Assembly: GCF_019175385.1 (NCBI RefSeq)
Contig: NC_083339.1
Span: 109,725,601 to 109,789,600 of the forward strand
Length of the DNA stretch: 64,000 nucleotides
Direction of reading: 5' to 3'
Source of the DNA: Lycium barbarum
Taxonomy: Eukaryota; Streptophyta; Magnoliopsida; Solanales; Solanaceae
Part shown: positions 11,202-22,282 of the stretch, piece by piece
Layout of the letters: the number at the start of each line of letters is the position of its first letter
Numbering within the stretch: position 1 is the first letter of the stretch
Made by a program: the position numbers and the translations under genes
Notes under the pieces: model-generated
Told to the model about the DNA's origin: nothing
The model's input: the letters and a program-made list of their open reading frames with translations, nothing else
Databases searched by the model: none

Positions 11202-11862
11202 TTGCATTACGGCTTATATTGAGACATTTTGGTGTTGTACTTGTGATGATTGGATTTGGATTTAAGATATTGAGACTTGGCACATTTGGGATTAGATGCT
11301 CTATTTAGGCGATGACGTGTACTTGGCTCCGATTATGTTTGACTTATACTTGTAGGTTTGTCTGCCTATCTTGCTTTATGATCTGAATTATGTTAGCTAT
11401 GCTTAGTCGGCCGATGATACCTACCAGTACCGTTGTTTTGTGCTGACCTACGCTTGCTGCATTCTTTTATGGATGCAAAGTATTAGAGAGGTTCCACTCC
11501 TTCCCTCGTAGCTAATTGGCAAGGCTGCTGTCGAGTCATACCAGGGTGAGCACAATGACGGTTGTTCGCTGCCTTGAAGACTTCTCTATTATTTATGTCC
11601 TATTCCTATGCAGAGACATAGACAGTTTTATGTATCATTATTCCAGACTTGTATTTATTCCTTTTAGATGGTCTTATATGACTTAGATTAGAACCTGGGC
11701 TTCCGCACTTGTTCTACTATATATATTATTGTGAGACTTATTTATTCTTTCCGCTTGCTTGATTTAATTATTCATCTCTTTATTTATCGCTGGTTGGTGG
11801 GTTCGCTTACTGAGGTGGGAAACGTAAGTGCCCGCATGACTTAGTCGAAATAGGTCGTGACA

Positions 11863-12058
11863 AGTTGGTATCAGAGCCCTTGGTTAACCGATCTATAATA
11901 CAAGAGCGTGTCTAGTAGAGTCTCATGGATCGATATGATGAGCTCCTTACTTATCTGCGAGAGGCTATAAGATATTTAGGAAACTTCGAATTCTTTCATT
12001 CTCTCATGCGACTTTATTCAAATTGGTATCTAGTCGATTCCAATTGATTTGATATAAC
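11863..12058 (+). promoter_or_regulatory. Primer-binding site and leader of truncated Gypsy copy B
   Basis: TGGTATCAGAGCC at 11866-11878 is complementary to the 3' end of initiator tRNA-Met. The following leader (GTGTCTAGTAGAGTCT..., GCGAGAGGCTATAAG...) matches in order the leader of the complete minus-strand element at 23686-23912. The match fades at about 12058, where the element is truncated before gag. Confidence 0.75.
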
Positions 12059-12219
12059 CACACCTCTGTATGCAATCAATTGATCCCACAGTTATCACTC
12101 AAATCGCCACAATCCTTTAGCTGTCACTACAACCCATATTCGAACCTATACAGATAAAATATTATTATTCTACTAACCCTTCTTTCACACCTTCCAAGGC
12201 CGTCCGTTGCACCAATATT
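12059..12219. other. Unassigned segment, left flank of solo LTR C
   Basis: AT-rich with no open frame or recognised domain. It ends in the cctta target duplication (12220-12224) and originally continued into 15419-15860, from which it is split by solo LTR C. Confidence 0.5.
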
Positions 12220-12714
12220 CCTTATGTAACGACCCGTTTGGTCATTATTGCACTTTCAACCCATTTACCCTCATTGACCCTTCCTGAGCCTTATTAGTAT
12301 GTTTTTGACCCTCGGGGATGGGTGGTACGGTTCCCAAGATGATCGGGCAGGATTTATGATGACTTTTTATGAGATATAACCTTAAAGTGAAAAATGTTTG
12401 ACTAATAGTTGACTTTTGGGTAAACAGACATTTTTTCAAAATCTGTCGATTCTAAGAGGTTCAGATGGTTAATTGTGACTTGGTGGTATGTTTGATTCAA
12501 TCCCCAAGGCAGTTGGGAGCAATTTGATTTATTGGTTGGAAAGTTTGTTTTGGCAATTGGGTGCTGAACCGGTCAAATAGACCTCCACTGGAAATTTTGA
12601 GACCACGAGTGAGTCTGTAGCGTGTTTTTATATATGGTTACATATCTATTTTGTATCTGGGAGTCTCGGGTGATTGTCATATTTCGGGATTGATATAGTG
12701 AAAAACTAGGATCA

Positions 12715-13033
12715 TTCTGGTGTCTGGTGTCTGCTGTAGCTGCACCAGATCTGCCATAGCGGACCTGCTACAGCGAGGTCTTGGTCCGCCATACTGGGGT
12801 GGTGATGTTTGAGAGGGATCACCACTGCGGATGGTGATCCGTTGTGACGGATGCGCGATAGCGAGGGTGGGCCGCTGTAGCGGACGTCCTACTGCTGCAG
12901 CAAAATGACGAGGACCAGAACTTATTAAATGCAAAGTGAAACTCTTTTATTTCCCATTCTTTCGCTTCTTGTTCCTAAGCACTTTTGAGGCGAATTGAGG
13001 AGATTCTTGGCTGATACCTCTTGAGGGTAAGTT
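12715..13033 (+). promoter_or_regulatory. LTR C GC-rich block, TATA-like box and donor-like site
   Basis: The block 12715-12905 is dense in GCTGTAGC, CTACAGCG and CCATAGCGG palindrome-like words. TATTAAAT lies at 12923-12930 and GAGGGTAAGT ends the unit, with the donor GT at 13027-13028. The layout matches LTRs A, B and D. Function is inferred. Confidence 0.4.
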
Positions 13034-14257
13034 CCCTAAGCTTGAATGCTTTCCTTTACATTCCTTAAGCATGAATCCATGATGGAAAATTCATAAAATT
13101 TAAGAAGGAATGGGTTTTGATGGCTATTTCATAAAAGGAGTTTTAGTCTTTCTAAATGGGATTTTCTGGTAGATTTGTCTAATCTAATCATGAAATTTGA
13201 TGATTTAGTAAATAATTGGCTTGAATCTTCCATTCATGTTGATTAAATTGAAGGTTCGAAGATTAGGGTTTATACTCAAATTGGGGGTTTTGATTTGATT
13301 CACGAAATTGACCCATTCTTGAGTTATTTTAGCAATTATTTAGTAGGGTTGAGCTCCGAGAACATGGAATTGCATATTTCACTTTTGAAATGACCATTTT
13401 ACCCTTATTGACCTGTTTTCCCCTTTCTCCATAGTTAAATTTGACCCAAACAATAAGTATAGCTATATGAGTGTTGTTCTTCATGATTTCTAATATGGAA
13501 TTCGAATATTATTAGACTTTGAGTAATTGGAGGCGCAACGAAAGGGCAAGGCAAAAGTTTGATTGTTTGTGGCTCCTGCTCGGCTACCAGGTAGGTTACG
13601 GCTCACTTTATGGTTAGACTTCGGTTAATAAAGCATACGTGGAGTTAATGATTGTCAGAGACAGCATGTTACGACTTCAGGTATGAAGTTGGGATGGATT
13701 ACCTAGTTGGTACTGTTGTTTGATTGTGGACTTTTCTCCTTGCTGTGATTTATTGGCTTGTTGCCACGTGTGTGATGTTAGACTTGATACTTAGTCGTCT
13801 TATCGTGATTGTGAAATTGCTATCCCTCACTTATTGGGTATTATCTTGGATAGAGAAAAGAAATTGACTTGTTACTGATATCGAGAGATCCATGTGTGGC
13901 ATGATTGATTTGATATATTGTCATCATTCATTAGTATTATGCAGTGTACTCATTCTGATCTTTCATGATACTCTGATATGAGCTGAGCTTGGCATTGTTG
14001 TTGATTATGACTTGTTGCCTTGTTGTGATTTATTGGCTCGTGGCCACGTGTGTGATACTAGTGGTGATACTTAGTGACTGATTCATGGTTGTGAACCCGT
14101 ATCTCTCAGTTATTGGTTATTGGTTTGTAAAGAGGAAGGAATGGATATTGACCTTGATATTGGGATATATTTCCACGTGTGGCACGATTGTTATTGATAT
14201 ACTCTTGTTGGCATTGATATCATGCGTGCATTCATACTCAGATATTTAGATCGGGTT

Positions 14258-14505
14258 GCGCGCTGCAACACATATATATACATATATTGGACCAAGTTGC
14301 ACGTTCTGCAACATATATTGGATCGGGTTGCATGTTACGTAACATATATGGGAGCGGGTTGCACGTTCCGCATCATATATTGGATCGGGTTACACGTTCC
14401 TCAATATATATTGGACCGGGTTGCACGTTTCGCCATATATATTGGATCGGGTTGCATGTTCCACAGCATATATCGGATCGGGCAGTACTTCCCAGTAGGT
14501 ACATC
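14258..14505. repeat. 31-bp minisatellite within LTR C
   Basis: Units of the form GGATCGGGTTGCACGTTCC plus about 12 AT-rich bases recur at an exact 31-base spacing (core starts at 14289, 14320, 14351, 14382, 14413, 14444 and 14475), with a more degenerate first unit before them. Overlapping open frames here encode repetitive peptides and are by-products of the repeat, not genes. Confidence 0.95.
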
Positions 14506-15418
14506 ACAGGTCCCCCATGGGTCATGACTGTCAAGACGTGGAGGTATTCCGCTCGGAGCATGTGTGTATCATTGCATTGCATTGCATCGCTCGTGCATTC
14601 CTATTTCATTCGCTCATACATCTGATTCTGGTTGTGGTTATTTATTGTATTGTATGGTGCGCGTGGACATAGACTTCCTGGTTGATTACTGATTTGAGAT
14701 CGCCGTGTGTGTGATTAATGCATACTTCAGGATTGTTGGACTCGAGGAGTAGAGACTTTCTTCTAGGCTATTACTTAAGGTTACGGAGTTCTATTGTTAG
14801 TTGTATTGGTGTTTGTGGTTATTCTGAGGAATCGTTGGAAAGAGGAAGGCAGACTTGTATTTAGGTGTTTCACATAGGCTATGATTCAGCTATTTGATCT
14901 TTATGTACTTGAGTTGTTATTCTTAGACTGTGTGGTGTTTATACTTGATTCTGAGCATGTCTATTCTTCAGTCTCTTCCTTTATATTTGTTAGCTAAATG
15001 TTGTCGGCCTATGATGCCTACTCAGTACGTGTTGTTTGTACTGATGCTACTTTGCTACATTCCTTTTCGGGGTGTAGAGTGTGTGATAGGTTCTATTTCT
15101 GATCCTCGAGAGTGTTTCCCGAGACGGTGTTATTAGAGACTTAGGGTGAGCTACTTCTAGACCTGCAGCCCGAGTTCTATTTCTCATTATATTTGTCTTT
15201 TACTTTTCAGATAGTGTACCTTATCTCGTTATGAGCCTTGTATGGGTAGAAGATGTATTCCGCGCTTATTCTCTTTAAAATTGAAATTAAGATTTATTAA
15301 TATTTACATTATTCTTCCGCATTGATAGATTTTATATTGGGTAAGGGAAGGGTTCGCTTACCAAGGTAGGAAATGGTAGGTGCCCACACGACTAAGCGAT
15401 TTTGGTCGTGAGACCTTA

Positions 15419-15860
15419 GAACACTTAAACACATGCCACAAGCTCAAGCCGATTGCACTAGTTCCAAGTCTTTTAGTTATGTAACCTGGTGTTGAAGCCA
15501 CTTGGCCAAAACCAATCGCCCAAGCCTTCTCAAATCTTTCAAGCATACTATAATCACACCTTCTGATTACCTTGTAGAGCCAAATTCACAGGAATCCATC
15601 CTATCACTCTAAAGACTTCCCATAACCATTTTGTACCTTCTCAGATCATCACCAAGTATCAACGTAAACCATTATAAGTGTCCCAAATAACTTCCCTCGA
15701 TAAGATATCATCCAGTCCAATCGCAACCTCGATAAAGCTCAGTAAAACTTGTCATACCTCTATTCTGAATTGAAATCCATCGATTCCTTGAAAGTGGCTT
15801 ACTAGAATAACCATAAGTCCCTTTGGTAATATGAACATAGTCCCCCAACTCTAATAAAAC
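15419..15860. other. Unassigned segment, right flank of solo LTR C
   Basis: This continues the 12059-12219 segment after solo LTR C. There is no recognised domain. A short minus-strand open stretch (15358-15546) has no family resemblance. It may be non-coding sequence of the minus-strand Gypsy copy whose LTR follows at 15861, but this cannot be shown by eye. Confidence 0.4.
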
Positions 15861-16676
15861 AAATCTGACCAGAAATAAATGCATAACTCCCCGAAAATCA
15901 CCAACCTAAGAGTATATCCATCCGAACATCATTTTCGAAGACCTAATCATGGTTTCTCCAGTCAATTCTACGCGTACATACGTTTCACTAATCAAAGAAC
16001 TAAGGTAAGTCGTAACCCACCTCAGAGGCCAAACATGAGCCACGTACTACTCCACTTGAGTCTTCCCCTTCTGAAGACCTTCAGAACGATCAAACTCTAA
16101 TAATATCAATGCCAATTAAGTAAATGACCCTAACAAAGTCAACTAATTGGAAAAGGAAACAGGTAGGAAAGTACTCAAAATACCAAAAATATCCCTGTCG
16201 AATCATTAGGGAAAACTTAGAAATTAAGGGAAAAATTACCCTACCTATAGTCCAATTAGTCATTATCCTTAATTTCATGAGATTCCAACTACAAATGGTC
16301 CCTCAATTTTATCAATCATGCCAAAACCCCTAAGTTAGTAAGAATCCAAAATTTATGGATTGATTCTAGAAGCCAAGGGAGATTCAAACCTAGAATCTAT
16401 TAATCCACAATTTAGATGAGAGGAATCAACAATTAGGACAACAAAATCTAATTAGATTAGAGGGTTTAATGATCAATAATCTAGGTTTCCATAACTCATC
16501 ACCCTCACTAATCATATACCACCATGGATACTAAAAATGAAGGATAAATTAAAATATTAAGGTCCAAGAACTAACCCCAAGATGATTCCACCAAAAGTCC
16601 TCTAGAAATCGCCCCCAATGCTCTTTAGACTTCGGTTTTTGGTGAATGGAACTAATGATTCGAAGTTGGGAATAAA
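15861..16676 (-). mobile_element. Older Gypsy LTR (copy E), downstream part, host of the complete Gypsy insertion
   Basis: On the minus strand this continues 25842-26462 after the complete element is disregarded. It contains phrases parallel to LTRs B and C at the same relative place (GGTGGGTTACGACTTACC versus GGTAGGTTATGGCTTACC). The shared five-base ataag at 16677-16681 and 25837-25841 proves that the two halves were once joined. The left limit is approximate. Confidence 0.6.
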
Positions 16677-16681
16677 ATAAG

Positions 16682-18641
16682 TGTCACGACCCAAACAGTC
16701 GTGAGTGGTACCCACACAAATCCCCTAATGGGCGAACCGTATACTTAACCAACCATACAAATGATTACCACATTACTTAGCCAGTTTTAAAACATTCAAG
16801 GATATAACAGATATAAAAATCTCCAAATGTCTAGTCATGCCACAAATAACTAAAATATGCGGAAGTCTAACTATTACCGCCCCAAAATTCGAAAGTCATC
16901 ATACAAGGACTCTAAAACATAACTGTCTAAAGAATGAATAGTTGTCTAAAATAAACATAAATGTCTAAAACGAAATAGACATCTAAAGTAAAAAAGATCT
17001 TCAGGAACCCTGACATGGATAAGAGCTCACCCTCGAATATGTTGAGAACTGGCCTCACGCTAAATAAGAGGTATTGTAGATGTCTCTAGATCACAATCAT
17101 AAATCACAAATTATAGCCACTCTGTCTCATATCCGTACACACATGCTAAATGGTAATGTTTGACGCATTAGCCATGACCTGCAGGGGATCATGATGTCCA
17201 TGTACCCTCGCTCCGTAATCTTACCTCGCATCACGAGCCTTTAACGTAGGCCACATCCTCACACCCTTTAAATGTGCCTTTTCATATTTATGATATCTTT
17301 TCTCCTCACAATGTATTTCCGTTCCACAATCAATAAAGAATGTGAACAGTCAATAATCAATAATAAGGACTACAAGTCACTATGTCACAAGTCATATCAA
17401 GACTCAAGAATCAAATCATCAACAACATGAATAAGAGATTACTCCAAGTCAACAAGAAGAGTATATATGAACTCCTTCTTTACCATTTCATATTAGTTCA
17501 TCACATAATTAATCAATAAATATCAAACTGTAGGGATTACCAACTAAACTTTATGTATGAAGTCCTAATCGTGCTTTTCCTATCAATTTCATAACACATA
17601 CAATCAACTAATCAAATTCTAACTCAAGTAGACCATAACCTACCTCAAAGCAGAACTGGAACAATGTAATCACTCCGTGATAGCTTTCTCCTTTCGTAAA
17701 GCTTCCAAACATTCAAGGTTTAGAAATATAGAGCTATACGAGTATTCAAATCATCTACTCAAACAATACAATAATTTGGGAAAAAGAACCCAACTACTTC
17801 TACATTTTTCAAATGAGTGAACAACCACTAAGCGTGAATTCATCATAATATCAACCTCAATAATCATATTCTATCCGTTCATGGGTTTCCTAATCGCTCC
17901 AATCCTTTTACAAGCAGTTTTTAACCCAAAGCTATCATCTTTATGAAACCCTATGTCTCATTCAATAAGTTTTACCATTAATAGGCAAGTTCTCATCCTA
18001 GGAAGTGATAATCTATACTCCTAGATGATAAAACAACAATACATTCGACAACCCATTCATTATTCAAGGGTTTCTTAATTTCTTGGGTTTTAGCCCTTTC
18101 ATTCACCATTAACGGACTTATAACTAATAATGGAATCTATCATGATGATGGAATTAAAAAGTCAAGGGTTGAGACATACCTTTCAAGCGTACTTTAGACC
18201 TAGCCTTAGAATTTCGCCACAGCAGTTCTTGGAAACTTTTTTGGTGTTATGTAGGGAATGGGTTCGGAATAACGAATATAAAACATAGATTCTGCCTTCC
18301 TTCGACCGCTGCAGCGGTCTCGCTATAACAGGAAAGATCCTACTATGGCGGACCTCATTAAAGTCTCATTTTCCCGTGGCGGCAACCCTCTACCCGCTAC
18401 GACGGACCCGCTGCCCCGGTCCCACACCCACTACAGCGGTCCATTTTGACCAGTAGCTCAGGTTTTCGCACCAGTTTCTACCGAAAAATCCCAACACCAA
18501 TTTGAGGCCCTACAAATGCAAACAAAACATGCACAGACATATAAAATAACTCTACGGACTCACTCACCCGCGACCTCGAAATTTCCAACGGAGGTCTAGT
18601 TTTCTAAGTCACCTCCCATAACGACCTAGCGGGTCGTTACA
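16682..18641 (-). mobile_element. 3' LTR of Gypsy copy D
   Basis: On the plus strand it begins TGTCACGACCCAAAC and ends GGGTCGTTACA, so on its own strand it runs from TGTAACGACCC to GGGTCGTGACA. It aligns along its length with 23913-25836, with many substitutions and small indels. A GC-rich block lies at 18300-18440. No clear polypurine tract adjoins it at 18642-18665, which is unusual and may reflect decay. Confidence 0.85.
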
Positions 18642-18729
18642 TCAGATACCAATTAAACAACCGTTCGTCCCTAAATGGACAAAATAAAGAACAAGGGGAA
18701 GCTACTTGACTCAGTAGCTGAGGATAATT

Positions 18730-19358
18730 CTTTTGCATATCGGATTCTGTCTCTCACGTAGATGGTTCTTCCACTGAACCTTCACTGATACTATTTCCTT
18801 TGACCTCAACTTATGAACCTCTCTATCTAGTATAGCAATAGGCTCTTCCTCATAGGACAGATTCTCATCCAACAAGACAGAATCCTAACGAATGATGAAT
18901 GAACCATTAACATGATATCTTTTTAACATAGCGACATAGAACACTGGATGAACGTTTGACAAACGTAGGGGCAAAGACAACTCATAGGCTACATCCCCCA
19001 CACGATTGAGACTCTCAAACGGACCAATGAATCTGGGACTAAGCTTATCCTTTTTCCCAAATCTCATCACACCCTTCATGGGTGAGACCTTCAACAAGAC
19101 TTGCTCTCTAACCATGAACTTGAGATATCGACCCTTTTGATCTGCATACTCCTTCAGCCTACTCTGAGCTGCCAAGAGATTTTCCTGAATCACCTTAACT
19201 TTATCTAGTGACTCCCTTAAAAGATCTGTACCCCATGGCCTTTCTTCAAAAGCATCGAGCCATCCAATAAGAGACCTACATCTCCTCCCATAAAGAGCCT
19301 CGAACGGGGCCATATCAATGCTCGAGTGGTAACTATTGTTATAAGCAAACTCAACCAA
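18730..19358 (-). pseudogene. Copy D integrase C-terminus (GPY/F-type) and chromodomain remnant
   Basis: A 157-codon open stretch (19358-18885) begins EFAYNNSYHSS and continues PFEALYGRRCRS, LKVSPMKGVMRFGKK, LSPRFIGPFE and HPVFYVAMLK, the conserved chromovirus integrase C-terminus. After a break the minus strand reads LSYEEEPIAILDREV and LRSKEIVSVKVQWK, the start of the integrase-linked chromodomain that targets insertion to heterochromatin, before the frame decays near 18740. Confidence 0.85.
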
Positions 19359-19993
19359 TGGTAAGAACTGATCTCAATAGCCACCAAAGTCAATCACACA
19401 AGTTCGGAGCATATCCTCTAGGACCTGAATAGTCCGCTCAGACTGACCATCTGTCTGAGGTTGGAAAGCTGTACTAAGGTCCAATCTAGTACCCAATTCT
19501 AAATGCAAATTCTTCCAAAACCAAAATGTAAACGTCGTGACTTTATCGGATATGATGGAAATAGGAACCCCATACAGACGAACAATCTCCCGGATATAAA
19601 TCTAGGCCAACTTTTGAGCGGTATGGGTAATCTGAATCGGTATGACCCAAATCAAGTCAGACTTATCCAAGGTCTTCGGAAGACCAACCATAAAGTCAAT
19701 CGCTATCCTCTCCCACTTTCACTCTGGAATGGGAATCCTCTAAAGTGTACCCCCGATTCTCTGGTGCTCGTACTTCACCTGCTGGCAATTAAAACACTAT
19801 GCAATGAACTCGACAATATCATGCTTCATCCTAGGCCACCATTAGTGCTGTCTCAAGTCACGATACATCTTGGTAGCACCAGGATGAATGGAATATCTAG
19901 AACTGTGAGCCTCTACAAAAATGGTCTTAATCAAATCAGTGACACGGGAAACACAAACACGCCCCTTGATTCTCAAAACACCTTAATCATCAA
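19359..19993 (-). pseudogene. Copy D integrase zinc finger and catalytic core
   Basis: From right to left: HPGATKMYRDLRQH and then FNCQQVK form the H2C2 zinc finger near 19870-19800. IDFMVGLPKTLDKSD follows near 19700. STAFQPQTDGQSERTIQ near 19450 holds the last catalytic glutamate. Frameshifts move the signal between frames, and a long plus-strand open frame here (19503-20276) is only a shadow. Confidence 0.8.
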
Positions 19994-20640
19994 TCATGGC
20001 CTCCTTCCCTCACCACGCAAAACGTTATTGCGAATCATACTCAAACTCAGATCCTCAAACTGTCTGGCCTTAATCTGCTCCAGAAACGATGATCTCACCA
20101 CAATACAAGCCAACACTCTGCCCGAACCAGACAGATTCAGCTTCATAAAACTATTAAACAGATTCTGGACCTCCCTGGCCAACGGACGCTCTGACGTAAT
20201 CAAACGAGCCAAACTTTCCATACTAGCTGATTTCCTGCTCAAGGCATCTGCCAGCACGTTTGCCTTGCTAGGATGATACAAGATAGTAATATCATAATCC
20301 TTAAGCAACTCCATCCATCTCCGCTGCCTAGAATTAAGATCCCTCTGAGTAAACACATGCTAAAGATTGCGATGATCAGTACATACCTCGCAACGGGTAC
20401 CATAAAGGTAGTGCCTTCAAATCTTCAACGCGAACACTACCGTTGCCAACTCCAAATCATTAGTATGATAGTTATTCTAATGAATCTTCAGTTGTCGGAG
20501 GCATAAGCAATGACCTTCTTTTCCTGCATCAAAACATCACCCAAATCAGAACGAGAAGCGTCTCAGTAAACCACAAAGTCCTTGCCCTCCACGTGCAAAG
20601 ATAGAATAAGAACTATAGTCAATAAAGTTTTAAGCTTTTG
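19994..20640 (-). pseudogene. Copy D RNase H region
   Basis: The minus strand reads [15 protein letters not shown], then [19 protein letters not shown], the standard Gypsy RNase H end motif, followed by the linker towards the integrase. The proximal part (20360-20640) is broken by stops. Confidence 0.8.
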
Positions 20641-20646
20641 GAAGCT

Positions 20647-21565
20647 CTACTCACATTCATCGGACCACTGGAAAAGTACTTCTTTCTGAGTCAAACAGGT
20701 TAAAGTCGAAGCAATAGAAGCAAACCCTTTCATGAACCGACCGTAGTAACTGGCCAAACCCACGAAAATATGGATCTCTGTCACAGAAATGCGCCTGGTC
20801 CAATCCCTCACTGCCTCGATTTTATTCGAATCATCCATAATTCCCTCCTTGGAAACCACATGCCCTAAGAAGGACACAGATGCAAGCCAAAACTCACAAT
20901 TAGAGAACTTGGGGTGCAACTCCTTGTCACTCTGCAACCCAAGGACAACTCTCAAGTGTTTTTCATGATCTTCCTTACTCTTTGAATACACCAGGATATT
21001 ATCAACAAACACTATCACAAAGGAGTCCAAGTATGACTTAAAAATGCCATTCATCAAATCCATAAAGCAGCTGGGGCGTTAGTAAGCCCGAAAGACATAA
21101 CCAGAAACTCATAATGCCCATACTTGGTTCGAAAAGCAGTCTTAGGAATATTCTCTGACCGAATTTTCAACTAATGATACCCCGACCTCAAGTTAATTTT
21201 TGAAAACACAGAAGCCCTTTATAGTTGGTCAAACAAATCACCAATACGAGGGATCGGGTATTTATTTCGGATAGTGACTTTATTTAACTGGCAGTAATCA
21301 ATGCACATCCACATAGTCCCATCTTTCTTTTTCACAAACAAAACAGAAGCGCCTCATGGGGAGACACTCAGATGAATAAAACCCTTACTAAGAAGATCCT
21401 GAAGTTGTTCTTTTAATTCCCTCAACTCTGCTGGTTCCATTCCATATGGCAGATTCGAAATACGGCGGGTCCCTCGCTCTAAGTCAATGCAAAAATCAAT
21501 GTCACGATCTGGTGGCTTGTTTGGCAAGTTCGCGAGAAATGCCTCTGCAAACTCACGTACCACAG
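20647..21565 (-). pseudogene. Copy D reverse transcriptase
   Basis: The start at 21563-21354 reads LPNKPPDRDIDFCIDLE and then ELKEQLQDLLSKGFI. The palm at 21063-20647 has the catalytic box as FVDN (VIVFVDNILVYSKS) instead of the usual F/Y-I/V-DD, so one catalytic aspartate is lost. It continues with FWLASVSFLGHVVS and ASYYGRFMKGFA. Between these two open stretches (21064-21353) the motifs are spread over frames with stops. Confidence 0.85.
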
Positions 21566-21700
21566 GAACAGACTTAACAGATGGACCGTCGACACTGGTG
21601 TCACGAATATGTGCTAAATAAGCAAGTACCCCCTGTCTACTAGTTTCTTTGCACGAATAAAGGAAATTATTTTCTTTGGAGAGGGACTAGGGTTACCCTT

Positions 21701-22282
21701 CTACTCAAGTCTAGGCACCCCGGGCATAGTTAAGGTTACTGTCTTGGCATGACAGTCCAGAATTGCATAATAAGGAGCTATCCAACTCATACCCAAGATG
21801 ACATCAAAATCTACCATGTCTAAGATTACTAAGTCAACCCAGGTGCCATACCCCATAAGTGTGACAGTACAAGAACGAAAAGCTCTATCTACAATCACAG
21901 AATCTCCAACTAGAGTAGATACATGTATACGAGCCTCAAGTAAATCACAGACCATATAAAGACCCGTAGAGAAATATGTAGACACGTAACAAATTGTAGA
22001 ACCTGGATCAAGCAATACAGAAGCCATCCGGTGACAGACAGAGATGTTACTTGTAATAACGACATCTGAGCCCTCAGCCTCTGTCCTTCCAGGAAAGGCA
22101 TAACAATGAACCCATCCACCAGTAGCCCGCAAACCATTGCGATCAAGCTGCCTAGTCTGAGCTCCGCCCCCTGTTAGGCTGATAACCACCTCTACCAGAC
22201 GGAAACCCTCCTCTATTAGGCTGGGTTCCACCTTTACCAGCCATGTCACCGCCACGCCCAGACCGAGCACGGTTTTCACCAT
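21701..22282 (-). pseudogene. Copy D aspartic protease
   Basis: A 193-codon open stretch contains VLLDPGSTICYVSTYF, the retropepsin active site in the DPGST form found in Tekay/Del chromoviruses, followed by FDVILGMSWI, the conserved flap-distal motif. The active-site aspartate is present. The frame is separated by stops from RT and overlaps the gag tail. Confidence 0.8.

Larger units (their letters stand above)
9111..11862 (+). mobile_element. 5' LTR of a Gypsy chromovirus element, copy B
   Basis: It starts TGTAATGACCTG (9111; a duplicate start at 9051 belongs to the 60-bp duplication) and ends GGTCGTGACA at 11862, directly followed by a tRNA-Met primer-binding site, so it is a 5' LTR. Inside are a GC-rich block (about 9600-9760), a TATA-like TTTTAAATAA (9787), donor-like GGTAAGT (GT at 9881), a 41-bp minisatellite (10669-10785), a 26-bp repeat (11150-11201) and the conserved late LTR box (11407-11480). 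No matching 3' LTR or internal coding region follows, so the element is truncated after its leader. Confidence 0.8.
12225..15413 (+). mobile_element. Solo LTR of a Gypsy (chromovirus-like) retrotransposon, copy C
   Basis: It begins TGTAACGACCCGTTTGG and ends TTGGTCGTGAGA, with a perfect five-base target duplication cctta (12220-12224 and 15414-15418). At 3189 bp it is a very long LTR. No PBS follows, so it is solo. It contains a GC-rich block (12715-12905), TATTAAAT (12923), donor-like GGTAAGT (GT at 13027), a 31-bp minisatellite (14258-14505) and the conserved late box (15003-15078). Confidence 0.85.

Noticed and set aside
14258..14505. Regular 31-bp spacing suggested a CRISPR-like array
   Set aside because: The whole unit repeats with no unique spacers, inside an LTR of a plant retrotransposon.
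14222..14625. Overlapping plus- and minus-strand open frames with repetitive peptides
   Set aside because: They follow the 31-bp minisatellite exactly; no start context, domain or codon bias supports a protein.
19503..20276. 257-codon plus-strand open frame, one of the longest in the window
   Set aside because: It lies antisense to the copy D integrase and RNase H motifs, which are clear on the minus strand.
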